A stretch of DNA of 46,800 bases from Clostridiales bacterium (GTDB lineage: Bacteria > Bacillota > Clostridia > Christensenellales > Aristaeellaceae): NCBI GenBank assembly GCA_015056315.1, contig SVGN01000019.1:1-46800 (forward strand), given 5' to 3'. Positions within the stretch are counted from its first letter, which is position 1, and every line of letters begins with the position of its first letter. Below the pieces are notes generated by a model. It saw nothing but the letters and a program-made list of their open reading frames with translations, was not told where the DNA came from and did no database searches. This document shows, piece by piece, positions 39,144 to 46,800 of the stretch. The position numbers were made by a program, and so were the translations under genes.

Positions 39144-41495
39144 ATGAAACACCCGTGCATCCGCTGGATCAGCCTGCTTCTGTGTACCTGTCTCATACTC
39201 ACGGCGCTGCCCGCCGGGGCTTCGCCCATGGATGAGCAGTACCGGCAGCGGGTCTTTACCCGCTACGATGCTTCCTTTGAGGAAAGCAGCTACTACGAAA
39301 ACCTGCTCAACAGCCGCGCCTACCTCTACGAGCAGTGGGCCGCCAATATGGAAGAGCTGCCCGCCGCCGCAGAGGCGCTCACCAAGCCCGCAGAGCTGAT
39401 GCTGGACAAGAAGCTGGATGCGGAGGCCTACACCGAGTATCTGCTCCGGCTGATGGCCATGGTGGAGCGGGGCTTTACCGATACCATCGCCTCTCAGGCC
39501 TCCTACACCGCCACCCTCAGCGGCTGGGACGGTGTAAAGGGCACCACCACCATCGTGGGCAAGCTGCTGCCGGGCGGCAAGACCCTCTCCCGCATCAGCA
39601 AAGCACTGGATGGCTACGGCAACGCCTACGACATCTACGCCCTTGTGGATGAGGTGGTGGCCGACGAGCAGCAGCTGGCGCTGGTCTCGGTCTCCTCGGC
39701 GCTGTACCAGGAAAAATGCATGGTGCTGGAGGCCATCATCGCCCATACGGATGATAAGCTGCTCAAGGAGGCCGCCGAAGCGCTGCTTTCCAGCTACGAT
39801 GCCCAGTTCGCCTGTCTGCTGGGTGAATACAAGCAGGATGCGCTGGGCATCGGCGTGGAGGTGGGCTCGCTGGTGACCGGGGCAGACGTATACAACGACA
39901 TCCTGCCCGGCGTTGCCGGTATCTTTGCCGACAAGCTGCCCAAGCTGGCTGCCAAGGCATCCGCCAAGGTGCAGGCCCGGGTGGCCACACTGACGGCAGC
40001 CACCACCAAGGTGGCCGCCCTGATCGGCCCCGTTTACACCGGCCTGGTGGTGGGCACCGGCTTCAGCCAGCTGCTCTTTGGCGACCAGATGGAGTGCTAC
40101 CGGGAGATGCAGGCCCAGGAGGCCATCTCCGATGCACTGAGCAAGGCCTTTATCGAAACCAACAACGCCTGCGCCGCCACCCAGGGCGATGCCCGCTACG
40201 AGAACACACGGGCCTATGTGGCCATCGGCGAGGCGCTCATCTACAGCCGTTTGCGCGGCGACTACTGCAACATTCTGAGCCGGTATTCCTACGGCGATAT
40301 CAAGCCCCTGCTGGAGCAGGTCTCCGCTGCAGGAGACGGCCCGGTGGAGCTTGATACCTTCAGCCTGAACCTGAACGCCTTCCTCAGCGGCAGCGTAACG
40401 GATACCCAGAGCCAGCGGGTGGAGGAGCTGAAGCAGGCGCTGGAGTACTACTACTGGCTGGAAAAGAACATGAGCGAATACTACTGGGTGCTGGCGGGCA
40501 TCTTTCCCGAGAACCTGCCCCAGGTGATCGTTACCATGGAGCGGGAGTTCCAGCGCATGGGCCGGTTCTACTCCGCTTTCTACCTGCCGAAGGTGGAGGT
40601 GGTGGGCAAGCCGGAGGTGACCCAGCGCATCAACAGCAACCGGGGCATCAGCACCATGCTGGCCGCCGAACGGGAGAAGCAGGCCACCTATGCCTCCATC
40701 CCGGCGGAGTTCAACACCTACGCCTACCATACCTTCACCCTCAGGGATGTGGATTGCGTGGGCGATGCGCTCTGCCTCAGCTTCTCCGCCCACGGCTTTA
40801 CCAACGGCGCGGTCTACTTTGATACCGAGAAGCACTCCTTCCTGTTCGACCTGCGCACCGGCATACCGCTGAGTCTGCAAAGCATGCTGGACCGGAACAA
40901 CCCCAATGCCCGGGAGAGCCTGATCCGGATCATCGCCGATGCCATCGAGGAGCAGGAGGGCTGGGTGTGGACCACCTTTGAGGAGGTGGCCACCGCCCTG
41001 GTGGACGACACCTTCTACCAGGACTACACCGACCTTTCCGACGTGCCGCTGCTGCTGGGGAACCAGCTGGTGCTCCAGTTCAACGTGGGCGACATTGCAC
41101 CCTCCGCAGGCGGTGCGCCCCGCATCACCATCCCGCTGAGCAGCCTGAAGGGCATCCTGGATGAGCGCTTCATTCCCCGGGAGCTGCGCTACAGCGGTAC
41201 CTGCTTTTTCTACCTGCCCGCTCTGGAGCAGATGCCCACCGGGCTCAAGCGCATCCACGGCACCGAGAGCCCGGAGGCCGTGCAGGCCGTGGGCGATGTG
41301 CAGCGCTTCCGCATCACCGAGAGCCGCTACCCGGAGGATTGGGCAGAGGAAGCGGGCGAAGTCTACAGCGCCATCGTGTTCTACGCCAACTACCTGACCA
41401 ACGAGATGGTCTGGGTGCCCGAAAACAGCGGTGGCTCGTATACGCTGGAATACAACGGCAAGCAGGAGCACCATATGGCGGAGCTGGCGGAGTAA
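39144..41495 (+). CDS. Large exported protein with C-terminal DUF3298/RsiV-like domain
   Basis: This precursor has 783 residues. The ATG at 39144 is fixed by GGGAGG 7 nt upstream; the frame stays open further 5' without support. A signal peptide (~1-26, cleaved near PAGA) precedes a long helical region (~30-470), rich in Ala and charged residues, with one Gly/Ala-rich hydrophobic stretch (~295-315). The C-terminal ~200 residues match the DUF3298 pattern: VYFDTEKHSFLFDLRTGIPLSL, then LGNQLVLQFNVGDIAPSAGG and RITIPLSSLKGIL, as in the lysozyme-sensing end of RsiV. No membrane anchor or sigma factor accompanies it. Function unknown; ligand binding outside the cell is inferred. Confidence 0.75.
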   Translation: MKHPCIRWISLLLCTCLILTALPAGASPMDEQYRQRVFTRYDASFEESSYYENLLNSRAYLYEQWAANMEELPAAAEALTKPAELMLDKKLDAEAYTEYLLRLMAMVERGFTDTIASQASYTATLSGWDGVKGTTTIVGKLLPGGKTLSRISKALDGYGNAYDIYALVDEVVADEQQLALVSVSSALYQEKCMVLEAIIAHTDDKLLKEAAEALLSSYDAQFACLLGEYKQDALGIGVEVGSLVTGADVYNDILPGVAGIFADKLPKLAAKASAKVQARVATLTAATTKVAALIGPVYTGLVVGTGFSQLLFGDQMECYREMQAQEAISDALSKAFIETNNACAATQGDARYENTRAYVAIGEALIYSRLRGDYCNILSRYSYGDIKPLLEQVSAAGDGPVELDTFSLNLNAFLSGSVTDTQSQRVEELKQALEYYYWLEKNMSEYYWVLAGIFPENLPQVIVTMEREFQRMGRFYSAFYLPKVEVVGKPEVTQRINSNRGISTMLAAEREKQATYASIPAEFNTYAYHTFTLRDVDCVGDALCLSFSAHGFTNGAVYFDTEKHSFLFDLRTGIPLSLQSMLDRNNPNARESLIRIIADAIEEQEGWVWTTFEEVATALVDDTFYQDYTDLSDVPLLLGNQLVLQFNVGDIAPSAGGAPRITIPLSSLKGILDERFIPRELRYSGTCFFYLPALEQMPTGLKRIHGTESPEAVQAVGDVQRFRITESRYPEDWAEEAGEVYSAIVFYANYLTNEMVWVPENSGGSYTLEYNGKQEHHMAELAE

Positions 41496-41514
41496 GGCAG
41501 CACAAAGCATGAGC

Positions 41515-41562
41515 AACGCGAGCCATCCGGCCCCGCGGCGGGGGCGGATGGCTCGCGTTTTA
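41515..41562 (+). terminator. Strong intrinsic terminator
   Basis: AACGCGAGCCATCCG pairs with CGGATGGCTCGCGTT, extended inward by CCCC/GGGG around a short loop, and ends in TTTT. Confidence 0.95.
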
Positions 41563-41610
41563 TGCGCTTGGGCACTGTAGCCACTTTCAATCGTTCATAC
41601 AAGCAATGCA

Positions 41611-41640
41611 TTGACATATCATGGTACATTGCGCTACAAT
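41611..41640 (+). promoter_or_regulatory. Promoter of the second SipW-type beta-helix gene
   Basis: TTGACA (41611-41616), an 18-nt spacer and TACAAT (41635-41640), 50 nt before the start codon. Confidence 0.8.
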
Positions 41641-41690
41641 ATGCTATACGCAACTCATCCCCACACCCTCAAGGAAAGAAGGCAACTCCA

Positions 41691-43364
41691 ATGAAAAACC
41701 TCAAATACTGGCGTACTGCACTGGCACTGGCCATGGTGGCCGTTATCATGCTGGCCATCACCGGCGGTACCCTCGCCTGATTCACCGACGAAGTGACGAG
41801 CACCAGCAACGTGATCGAATCCGGTTCGCTGGATGTAGAAGTCTACTACGGCGATCCCGCTGATAAGAATAGCATTACCACCGCAAGCGAGCTCTTCAGC
41901 GATGTGGCGCTGTGGGAGCCCGGTGCCGTTGCCTGGGAAAAGCTGACCGTTGCCAATGTTGGCACGCTGGCCTTCCGCTACGACATGCTCATGAATGCCA
42001 CCAACGAGAACTACCTGGATGGCAACGGCCTCTCCACTGCGCTGAAGGTCGGTATCATAAAGGGCGACGTGGCCGACGGTGCTGCCCGCGCAGATGTGCT
42101 GGCTAAGGTAGACAGCTGGAGCACCTTTGCCGAATTCGCTGCCTCCGGCGCTATCCTGCCCAGCGATACCAGCGCCATCGAGAACATCCCTGCCGGGGCC
42201 GCAAACGAGAGCGAGAGCTTCGTTCTGGTGGTCTACTGGGAGCCCACCGCCAACGATAACGACTGGAACCCCAACAACGGCAAGCAGGTAAGCGATTTCG
42301 AGCTTACCGGCAGCAATTCTCTGCACATCGATCTGGGCGTTAAGGTGCTGGCCTCTCAGCTGACCGCCGAGGACGATGCCTTCGGCCCCGACTACGATGC
42401 AGATGCCTACATTGAAGCCGCCACCGCCGAAGAGCTGCAGGCCATTCTTGATGGCCCCGCTTCCGGCGTCATCATTGCGCTCAAGCCCGGTGTGAATTAC
42501 GGCACGGTGTACATGGGCCGCCCCACCAAGGACAACGACACCACCATGACCTGCGAGACTGATGGTTTCACCACCACCGATGCCGAAGCGTTCAAGGCCC
42601 ATTTAAGCGATGGCAAATACCACACTACCCCCAGATACACCACGAACCTGAAGGATGTAACGATCATCGGCGCTGAAGGCGCTACCATCGATGGGCTGCT
42701 CGTAAGCACCGGCCATTCTTATGGCGATGTTTACGACTACGTTCGCGATAAGGACTATGATGAGGGCAGCGCATACTACAGCACTCTGATCATGGACGAC
42801 ATCTCCTTCCTGAATGTGGATTTCACCGGCAAGGTGGACATCAACACCTCCGATGCCTCCACCGAGTACAGCAATGTGACATTTGACGGCTGCTCCTTCA
42901 CCACCGGTGGTATTGCCTCTTCCAACGGCGCCTGCGTTCGTTACTACAACGAAGCAAACAACGGGCGCGTCAACAACATCACCGTAAAGAACTGCACCTT
43001 CACCAACTGCTACCAGGGCGTTTACGTACAGAATGTAAATGGTGTGACCGTTACCGGCTGCAGCTTCGATACCACCGGTCACAACGCCATCGCGCTTCAG
43101 TCCGGCAGCGATGCCGTGGATCTGAAGACTGTTGTGATCACCGGCAACAGCTTCAACAACATCAATGACCGCATCATTCGTTTCAACAACATCGGTTCTG
43201 ATTCCAACATCACCATTCAGGGCAACGTAGCCACCAACTCCGGCGACGACGACGGGGAAGTGATCAAGGCCGGCTCCATCGCCTCCGGCATCACCACCTC
43301 CATCTCCGGTAACAATTGGGGCGAAGGCAAGATCGTTGTAAACGATGAGCTGAAGGATCAGTGA
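41691..43364 (+). pseudogene. SipW-type secreted beta-helix protein interrupted by an in-frame TGA
   Basis: Reading from the ATG at 41691 (AAGGAAAGAAGG upstream) gives a SipW-type signal MKNLKYWRTALALAMVAVIM, LAITGGTLA, then TGA (41778-41780), then FTDEVTSTSNVIESGSLDVE and an intact frame to 43364. Related signals read GTLA-W/Y-FTD, so one G-to-A change in a Trp TGG codon explains the stop. The downstream 527 codons are undamaged: a CalY-like domain (~30-210) and a right-handed beta-helix (~225-550; SNVTFDGCSFTTGG, NNITVKNCTFTNC, NGVTVTGCSFDTTG). A GTG at 41793 could start only a signal-less product. It is either a recent nonsense allele or read-through; TGA serves as a normal stop elsewhere in the window. 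Confidence 0.82.
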
Positions 43365-43386
43365 TCTCTGTATCGTTCCCACACAC

Positions 43387-43430
43387 AAGCCCACCGCATC
43401 CCCCGCTTTGACGGGGAATGCGGTGGGCTT
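43387..43430 (+). terminator. Intrinsic terminator of the second beta-helix gene
   Basis: AAGCCCACCGCAT pairs with ATGCGGTGGGCTT, with inner CCCCG/CGGGG, followed by TCTGTTGTG. The stem is strong and the T-tail moderate. Confidence 0.88.
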
Positions 43431-43548
43431 TCTGTTGTGCTGCTTTTTCCTTGTTCGGCGGGCGGCCTTACTGCTGCTTTGTAAGCTACAAGCACAAAAC
43501 CCGCCCCTTTCTGCAATACCAACCCCGGAAAGATGATCGTTATTGCAA

Positions 43549-43577
43549 TTGTCCCGTGCCCATGTGCGTGCTATACT
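43549..43577 (+). promoter_or_regulatory. Promoter of the second MFS transporter
   Basis: TTGTCC (43549-43554), a 17-nt spacer and TATACT (43572-43577) with an upstream TGC (extended -10). The leader to the gene is ~70 nt and holds a small CCGCC-ACC-GGCGG hairpin. Confidence 0.75.
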
Positions 43578-43654
43578 GTGCGCAACGCTGTATACAGGGC
43601 CGCCACCGGCGGTACCCGCTTCCCGCAGAGCGCTCAACACGCAAAAGAAAGCTG

Positions 43655-44881
43655 ATGTTTATGGGTAAGAGATCGAACGAAAGCGTGGGCTCCATCCGCC
43701 TTCGGCTGTCTGTGGCAGAGATCCTGTACAATGCCTGCATCGCATCCGACGGTTACCGTACGGTATTTCTCCAGTCGCTGGGGGTGAGCGTGGGCCGCAT
43801 CGGCATCATCTCTTCGCTGTCCACCATTGCCAACATCGTTGCGCCGCCGGTCTGGGGCGTTATCTCCGACAGGATCCGTTCGCCCCGGCTGTGCTTCGCG
43901 CTCTGCCTGGGCCTTTCGGCGCTGCTGCTGGCGGCGGTGCCGTTCGCATCGCAGATCGGTGCGCCCCTGTACATTCTGATGATCACCTGCCTGGCGATGG
44001 CCTCCCTGTTCACCGGCCCGGCCAACAACATGATCGAGCAATGGCTGGTGCGCATCGATAACAGCGGCATCGGCATCTCCTATGGGTCTGTGCGCCTGTG
44101 GGCATCCCTTGGCTATGCGGTCATGGGCATCGCATATACCCGCATACTGGAAAAGCTGCCGGTCTCATCGGTCTACTTCTTCTATCTTGTGTTCGCTATC
44201 CCTGCCATCCTGCTGGCGCTGAGCCTGCCGGATCCCGGTACGGCTGCCGAGCGCAAAGCACCCAGGCTGCGCCTTCGGGAAATGCCCTTCCGGCGCATCT
44301 GCCATTACTGGATCGCTGTCTATTTGCTCTACACGCTGCTCAACACCGTTCCCCACAACTGGAAGATCACCTATTTCGTCTATCTGCTCAACGACTACGG
44401 CTACAGCAGCATCTCCTTTGGCATCTTCATGTTCCTCTCCGCCTTATGTGAGGTTCCGGCGCTGATCATCAGCAAAAGGGTGATCGCCCGCTTCGGGCTG
44501 ATGCGCACGATGTTTTTCTGCATCGCCGCCTCCGTTGCGGAAACGCTGTGCTATGCGTTGGGCAGCTCCATCGTGTATGTGTATATCGGCCAGATCATCA
44601 AGGGCTTCTCGCTGGGGATGAGCATGGCCTGCTCGATCCAGCTGGTCTACCGGCTGGCCCACAAGGGGCTGGAGACCACCACCCAGGCATTGATCGGTTC
44701 GGTTTCCTCCATCGTGACCATCGTGGTGGCGGCATTTGGCGGCTTTGCGCTGGAGGCTATGGGGCTGCGCCCCTTCTTCGGGCTGATCTCCGTGCTGGAG
44801 GGGTTCGCAGGTCTGGTGCTGCTGGCCGGGCTGGCCGTTGGTACCCTCGGCCTGAAAAAACCGCTGCCCGAAGGAGTGTAG
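43655..44881 (+). CDS. Major facilitator superfamily transporter (MFS_1-like)
   Basis: This protein has 408 residues and ~12 predicted helices, with the loop 2-3 motif VWGVISDRIRSPRL and a second-half counterpart ISKRVIARFGLMRT. The FLQSLGVSVGRIGIISSLSTI opening (cut at ~residue 40) resembles the nucleoside/LacY-like MFS_1_like group that imports sugars or nucleosides. ATGs at 43655 and 43661 both have only a weak AAGAAAG SD site, suggesting low translation. It is a single-gene unit with its own promoter. The substrate is unknown. Confidence 0.82.
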   Translation: MFMGKRSNESVGSIRLRLSVAEILYNACIASDGYRTVFLQSLGVSVGRIGIISSLSTIANIVAPPVWGVISDRIRSPRLCFALCLGLSALLLAAVPFASQIGAPLYILMITCLAMASLFTGPANNMIEQWLVRIDNSGIGISYGSVRLWASLGYAVMGIAYTRILEKLPVSSVYFFYLVFAIPAILLALSLPDPGTAAERKAPRLRLREMPFRRICHYWIAVYLLYTLLNTVPHNWKITYFVYLLNDYGYSSISFGIFMFLSALCEVPALIISKRVIARFGLMRTMFFCIAASVAETLCYALGSSIVYVYIGQIIKGFSLGMSMACSIQLVYRLAHKGLETTTQALIGSVSSIVTIVVAAFGGFALEAMGLRPFFGLISVLEGFAGLVLLAGLAVGTLGLKKPLPEGV

Positions 44882-44964
44882 CAGGCACCCAAAAGCGCAC
44901 CGGGCTGTTTCTGCCGGTGCAGCGCTCCGCCTGCGGCAGAAGCTGGAAAGTGCATACGAAAACC

Positions 44965-44986
44965 CCCTCGCCCTTGCGGGCGAGGG
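44965..44986. terminator. Hairpin downstream of the MFS transporter
   Basis: CCCTCGCCC-TTGC-GGGCGAGGG is a perfect 9-bp stem. The plus side lacks a T-run (TCAAGC) while the minus side has GGTTTT, so its strength on the plus strand is doubtful. Confidence 0.5.
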
Positions 44987-45134
44987 TCAAGCATACTATG
45001 TCTATGTCGAAAGACATGCTCATTCCTTCACTCCTCAACATTCTCTTGACAGAGGTGCTATAATACCAGTAGGAATTTGACGATTCCTGCCAGCAGTTCT
45101 CCTGCCAGCAATCCAGCAGAAAGGGGGAAGCAAT

Positions 45135-45455
45135 ATGACGAAACCAGCCTTTACCTATCGCGTGCAAAATCGGCGTTTGATTTGTGCGTTGCTGGCAGTG
45201 ATGTGTCTTTGCACGAGCGGACTTGTACATTCTCATAGTTGTCTGGAAGAATCCAGCACACCACATTTCCATCGCTGTACAAATGACTGCTGCACGGTGT
45301 GCGCGTTCAGAAGCCTGATCATCTGTGCATTGCTGTTTGTTTCCAGCAGGGTTGCTGTTCGCTGCCTGATTGGGTATCGTATTGAACGTCGAGGCGCATC
45401 CCCGGAAGCATCCGAGGAAAACCTAGTTCTGCTGAAAGTCAAGCTTTCAAATTGA
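45135..45455 (+). CDS. Cys/His-rich small exported or membrane protein
   Basis: This protein has 106 residues; AAGGGGGA precedes the ATG. It has an N-terminal membrane or signal segment (~14-32), then a metal-ligand-like cluster (HSHSCLEESS, HFHRCTNDCCTVC, residues 33-56), a second hydrophobic segment (~58-72) and a polar tail. Similar short 'HxC...CxxC' proteins are frequent beside ABC exporters in Clostridia, but I know no function. It lies 40 nt upstream of the ABC ATPase and is probably co-transcribed from a TGC-TATAAT extended -10 at 45056-45064. Confidence 0.65.
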   Translation: MTKPAFTYRVQNRRLICALLAVMCLCTSGLVHSHSCLEESSTPHFHRCTNDCCTVCAFRSLIICALLFVSSRVAVRCLIGYRIERRGASPEASEENLVLLKVKLSN

Positions 45456-45495
45456 TGCGGTCAGAGAAATAACTGACCAAACAATTTGAAAGGAT

Positions 45496-46167
45496 ATGAC
45501 AAGGATGATTGAAATTAAAAATCTGGTAAAACAATTCCAGAATGAAACGGAGATTGAATATCGCGACATTACATTTGAAACGGGTAAATCCTACATGCTG
45601 CTGGGCGCATCCGGCTGCGGCAAATCCACATTGCTGAACATGATTGCCGGCGTGCTCTCACCCACCCGGGGCGACATCCTCATTGACGGAGTGAACATGA
45701 GCGCCGCCTCCCAGAAAGTGAAAGATCGCTTCCGCATTGAGAAAATCGGCTACATTTTTCAGGACTTCAAGCTCATCAGCGATATGACTGTTGCGGACAA
45801 TATCGGTATCCTTCGACTGGAGGGCGTGGATATTTCCCGGATGGACAACATGCTTCAAGCGCTGGATATCCACGACAAAAAGAATGCCCGCATCAAGCAT
45901 CTTTCCGGCGGACAGAAGCAGCGCGTCGCCATTGCCCGCGCACTGGTTAAAAAGCCCGACATCATCCTAGCTGATGAACCCACCGGCAACCTCAATTTCG
46001 CCATCGGCGAGCAGGTGATTCGCAAGCTGGTGGAAGTCTCCAAGGGGAAAACCCTCATTGCCGTCACCCATGATGACCGGCTGGCGAAATACTTTGACGA
46101 AGTGATCGACATGAATGAAATGACCTCCGGGATGCATGATGCCCCCAATGCAAAGGAGGTTGAGTGA
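45496..46167 (+). CDS. ABC exporter ATPase (MacB/LolD type)
   Basis: This protein has 223 residues. Walker A is GASGCGKST (37-45), the Q-loop is in FQDFKL, the signature is LSGGQKQR, Walker B is IILADEPTGN and the switch His is in VTHDD. This matches the MacB/LolD/FtsE family that works with FtsX-like permeases. An ATG at 45496 has GAAAGG very close; an ATG three codons later (45505) is an alternative start. The permease gene begins 1 nt after its stop. The substrate is unknown. Confidence 0.92.
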   Translation: MTRMIEIKNLVKQFQNETEIEYRDITFETGKSYMLLGASGCGKSTLLNMIAGVLSPTRGDILIDGVNMSAASQKVKDRFRIEKIGYIFQDFKLISDMTVADNIGILRLEGVDISRMDNMLQALDIHDKKNARIKHLSGGQKQRVAIARALVKKPDIILADEPTGNLNFAIGEQVIRKLVEVSKGKTLIAVTHDDRLAKYFDEVIDMNEMTSGMHDAPNAKEVE

Positions 46168-46168
46168 G

Positions 46169-46800
46169 ATGCTTAAGTTTGCATTCAAAAACATGGCGAT
46201 CAAGAAAGTCCAGATCCTCCTGATCGTATTGTCCATCGTAATCTCTGCAGGCATTGCAGTATTGGCCTTCAACGTGGCAAGCCAGGTGGACGAAGGCATC
46301 ACCAGCAATGCGGGCTACTATTCTGTGATCGTGGGCCCCGCCGGCAGCAATACACAGTTGGCCATGAATTCCATGTATTTCACCGACGAGCCCATTGGCA
46401 CCATTCCCTATTCTGTGACGTCTGCCCTGCAAAAAGATTCCCGGGTGACAAAGGTGATTCCCTTTGCCATGGCGGATAACTACAATGGTTACAGTGTTGT
46501 AGGTACAAGCCCTGACTTCCTGGCTGAGAAGAAGATCGCCCAGGGCAGCATGTTCGGTGTATCTGATACGATGCAGGCTGTGGTGGGCTCCAACATCGCC
46601 CGCTACAATTCGCTGAAAGTCGGCGATGTAATCTACACCAGCCACTCTGCCGGCGGCACCGATGTGCACACCAAGGGCATAACGGTTGTAGGCATCCTGG
46701 AGACAAGCCACTCTTCCTACGACAATGTAGTCTTCACCCAGATCAAAACCCTGTGGGATATGCACGACCACGGCGAAGAAGAGGTTCATGACGAGGCGTC
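46169..46800 (+). CDS. ABC exporter permease, FtsX/MacB type (3' end outside window)
   Basis: The first 210 residues are visible; the ATG at 46169 follows AAAGGAGG. They comprise a cytoplasmic start (MLKFAFKNMAIKKVQ), the first membrane helix (ILLIVLSIVISAGIAVLAF) and a large MacB-type periplasmic-core-like extracellular domain (VIPFAMADNYNGYSVVGTS, GSNIARYNSLKVGDVI). The last visible part contains an acidic His-rich stretch (MHDHGEEEVHDEA) that could bind metal. It pairs with the preceding ATPase. Confidence 0.85.
   Translation, partial: MLKFAFKNMAIKKVQILLIVLSIVISAGIAVLAFNVASQVDEGITSNAGYYSVIVGPAGSNTQLAMNSMYFTDEPIGTIPYSVTSALQKDSRVTKVIPFAMADNYNGYSVVGTSPDFLAEKKIAQGSMFGVSDTMQAVVGSNIARYNSLKVGDVIYTSHSAGGTDVHTKGITVVGILETSHSSYDNVVFTQIKTLWDMHDHGEEEVHDEA

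Noticed and set aside
37114..41516. Long minus-strand frames opposite the beta-helix and DUF3298 genes (37114-38727 and 39126-41516)
   Set aside because: Same antisense effect; the plus-strand products have signal peptides, SD sites and promoters, while the shadows have none.
41778..41850. Selenocysteine or reassigned-Trp reading of the TGA
   Set aside because: Only a 4-bp hairpin lies in the SECIS window, Sec at a signal cleavage site has no precedent I know, and TGA is used as an ordinary stop by several genes here (e.g. 2-component, restriction and spoIIE genes).
1..46800. CRISPR arrays, tRNA or rRNA genes, insertion sequences
   Set aside because: No regularly spaced repeats, cloverleaf-like or rRNA-like stretches, or transposase frames were seen on reading both strands.

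Overview
The window reads as a chromosomal segment of a Gram-positive, endospore-forming, anaerobic Clostridia-type bacterium (Bacillota) with a fairly GC-rich genome. The indicators are spoIIE and a Spo0A-family protein, pyruvate formate-lyase with its activase, SipW-type signal peptides, a Gram-positive lipobox protein, strong purine-rich Shine-Dalgarno (SD) sites and many TTGACA/TATAAT promoters. No rRNA, tRNA, CRISPR array or insertion sequence was seen. The genus cannot be named from the sequence.

Layout. (1) 1-7450: a lower-GC accessory segment. It holds a partial gene, a DUF2442/helix-turn-helix protein, a four-gene restriction-modification operon (C5 methyltransferase, MORC/GHKL ATPase, PD-(D/E)XK-SF2 helicase, small unknown protein) and a truncated sigma-70 region 2 gene bracketed by ATCACA repeats. 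(2) 7450-9060: a Mef-like MFS exporter on the minus strand, whose leader has a promoter, a 20-codon peptide ORF, alternative hairpins and a hairpin that masks the exporter's SD site. This looks like a drug-inducible translational attenuator. (3) 9063-12561: a five-gene minus-strand operon (lipoprotein, CPBP protease, small protein, OmpR-type regulator, histidine kinase) with 11-nt-phased TGTAAG boxes at its promoter. (4) 12631-15769: two divergent AraC-type regulators and an alpha/alpha-toroid protein. (5) 15795-18095: a secreted caspase-like protease with an odd fused architecture. (6) 18102-20360: a TSCPD protein, DEAD-box helicase and F420-ligase-like operon. (7) 20504-26487: a beta-propeller-like protein, a DUF378 protein, a degenerate Spo0A paralogue, a tandem FMN-binding protein, SpoIIE and two XRE regulators. 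(8) 26608-33655: a very long SdrD-B-repeat surface protein and a sugar ABC importer under LacI-type operators. (9) 33768-36982: pflA and pflB behind a ZTP riboswitch. (10) 37068-43430: two secreted beta-helix proteins with SipW-type signals (one interrupted by an in-frame TGA), a second ZTP riboswitch copy with no gene behind it, and a large secreted DUF3298-tailed protein. (11) 43549-46800: an MFS transporter, a Cys/His-rich small protein and an ABC exporter that runs off the end.

How the parts fit. The restriction operon is a self-contained defence unit acquired into the chromosome. The pfl operon ties anaerobic pyruvate cleavage to ZTP/ZMP (one-carbon folate) status. The MFS leader, the VanR/S-like operon and the AraC pair form a band of antibiotic or envelope-stress response genes between about 7.5 and 15 kb. 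From 26 to 43 kb the genes are mainly cell-surface or exported proteins and sugar import.
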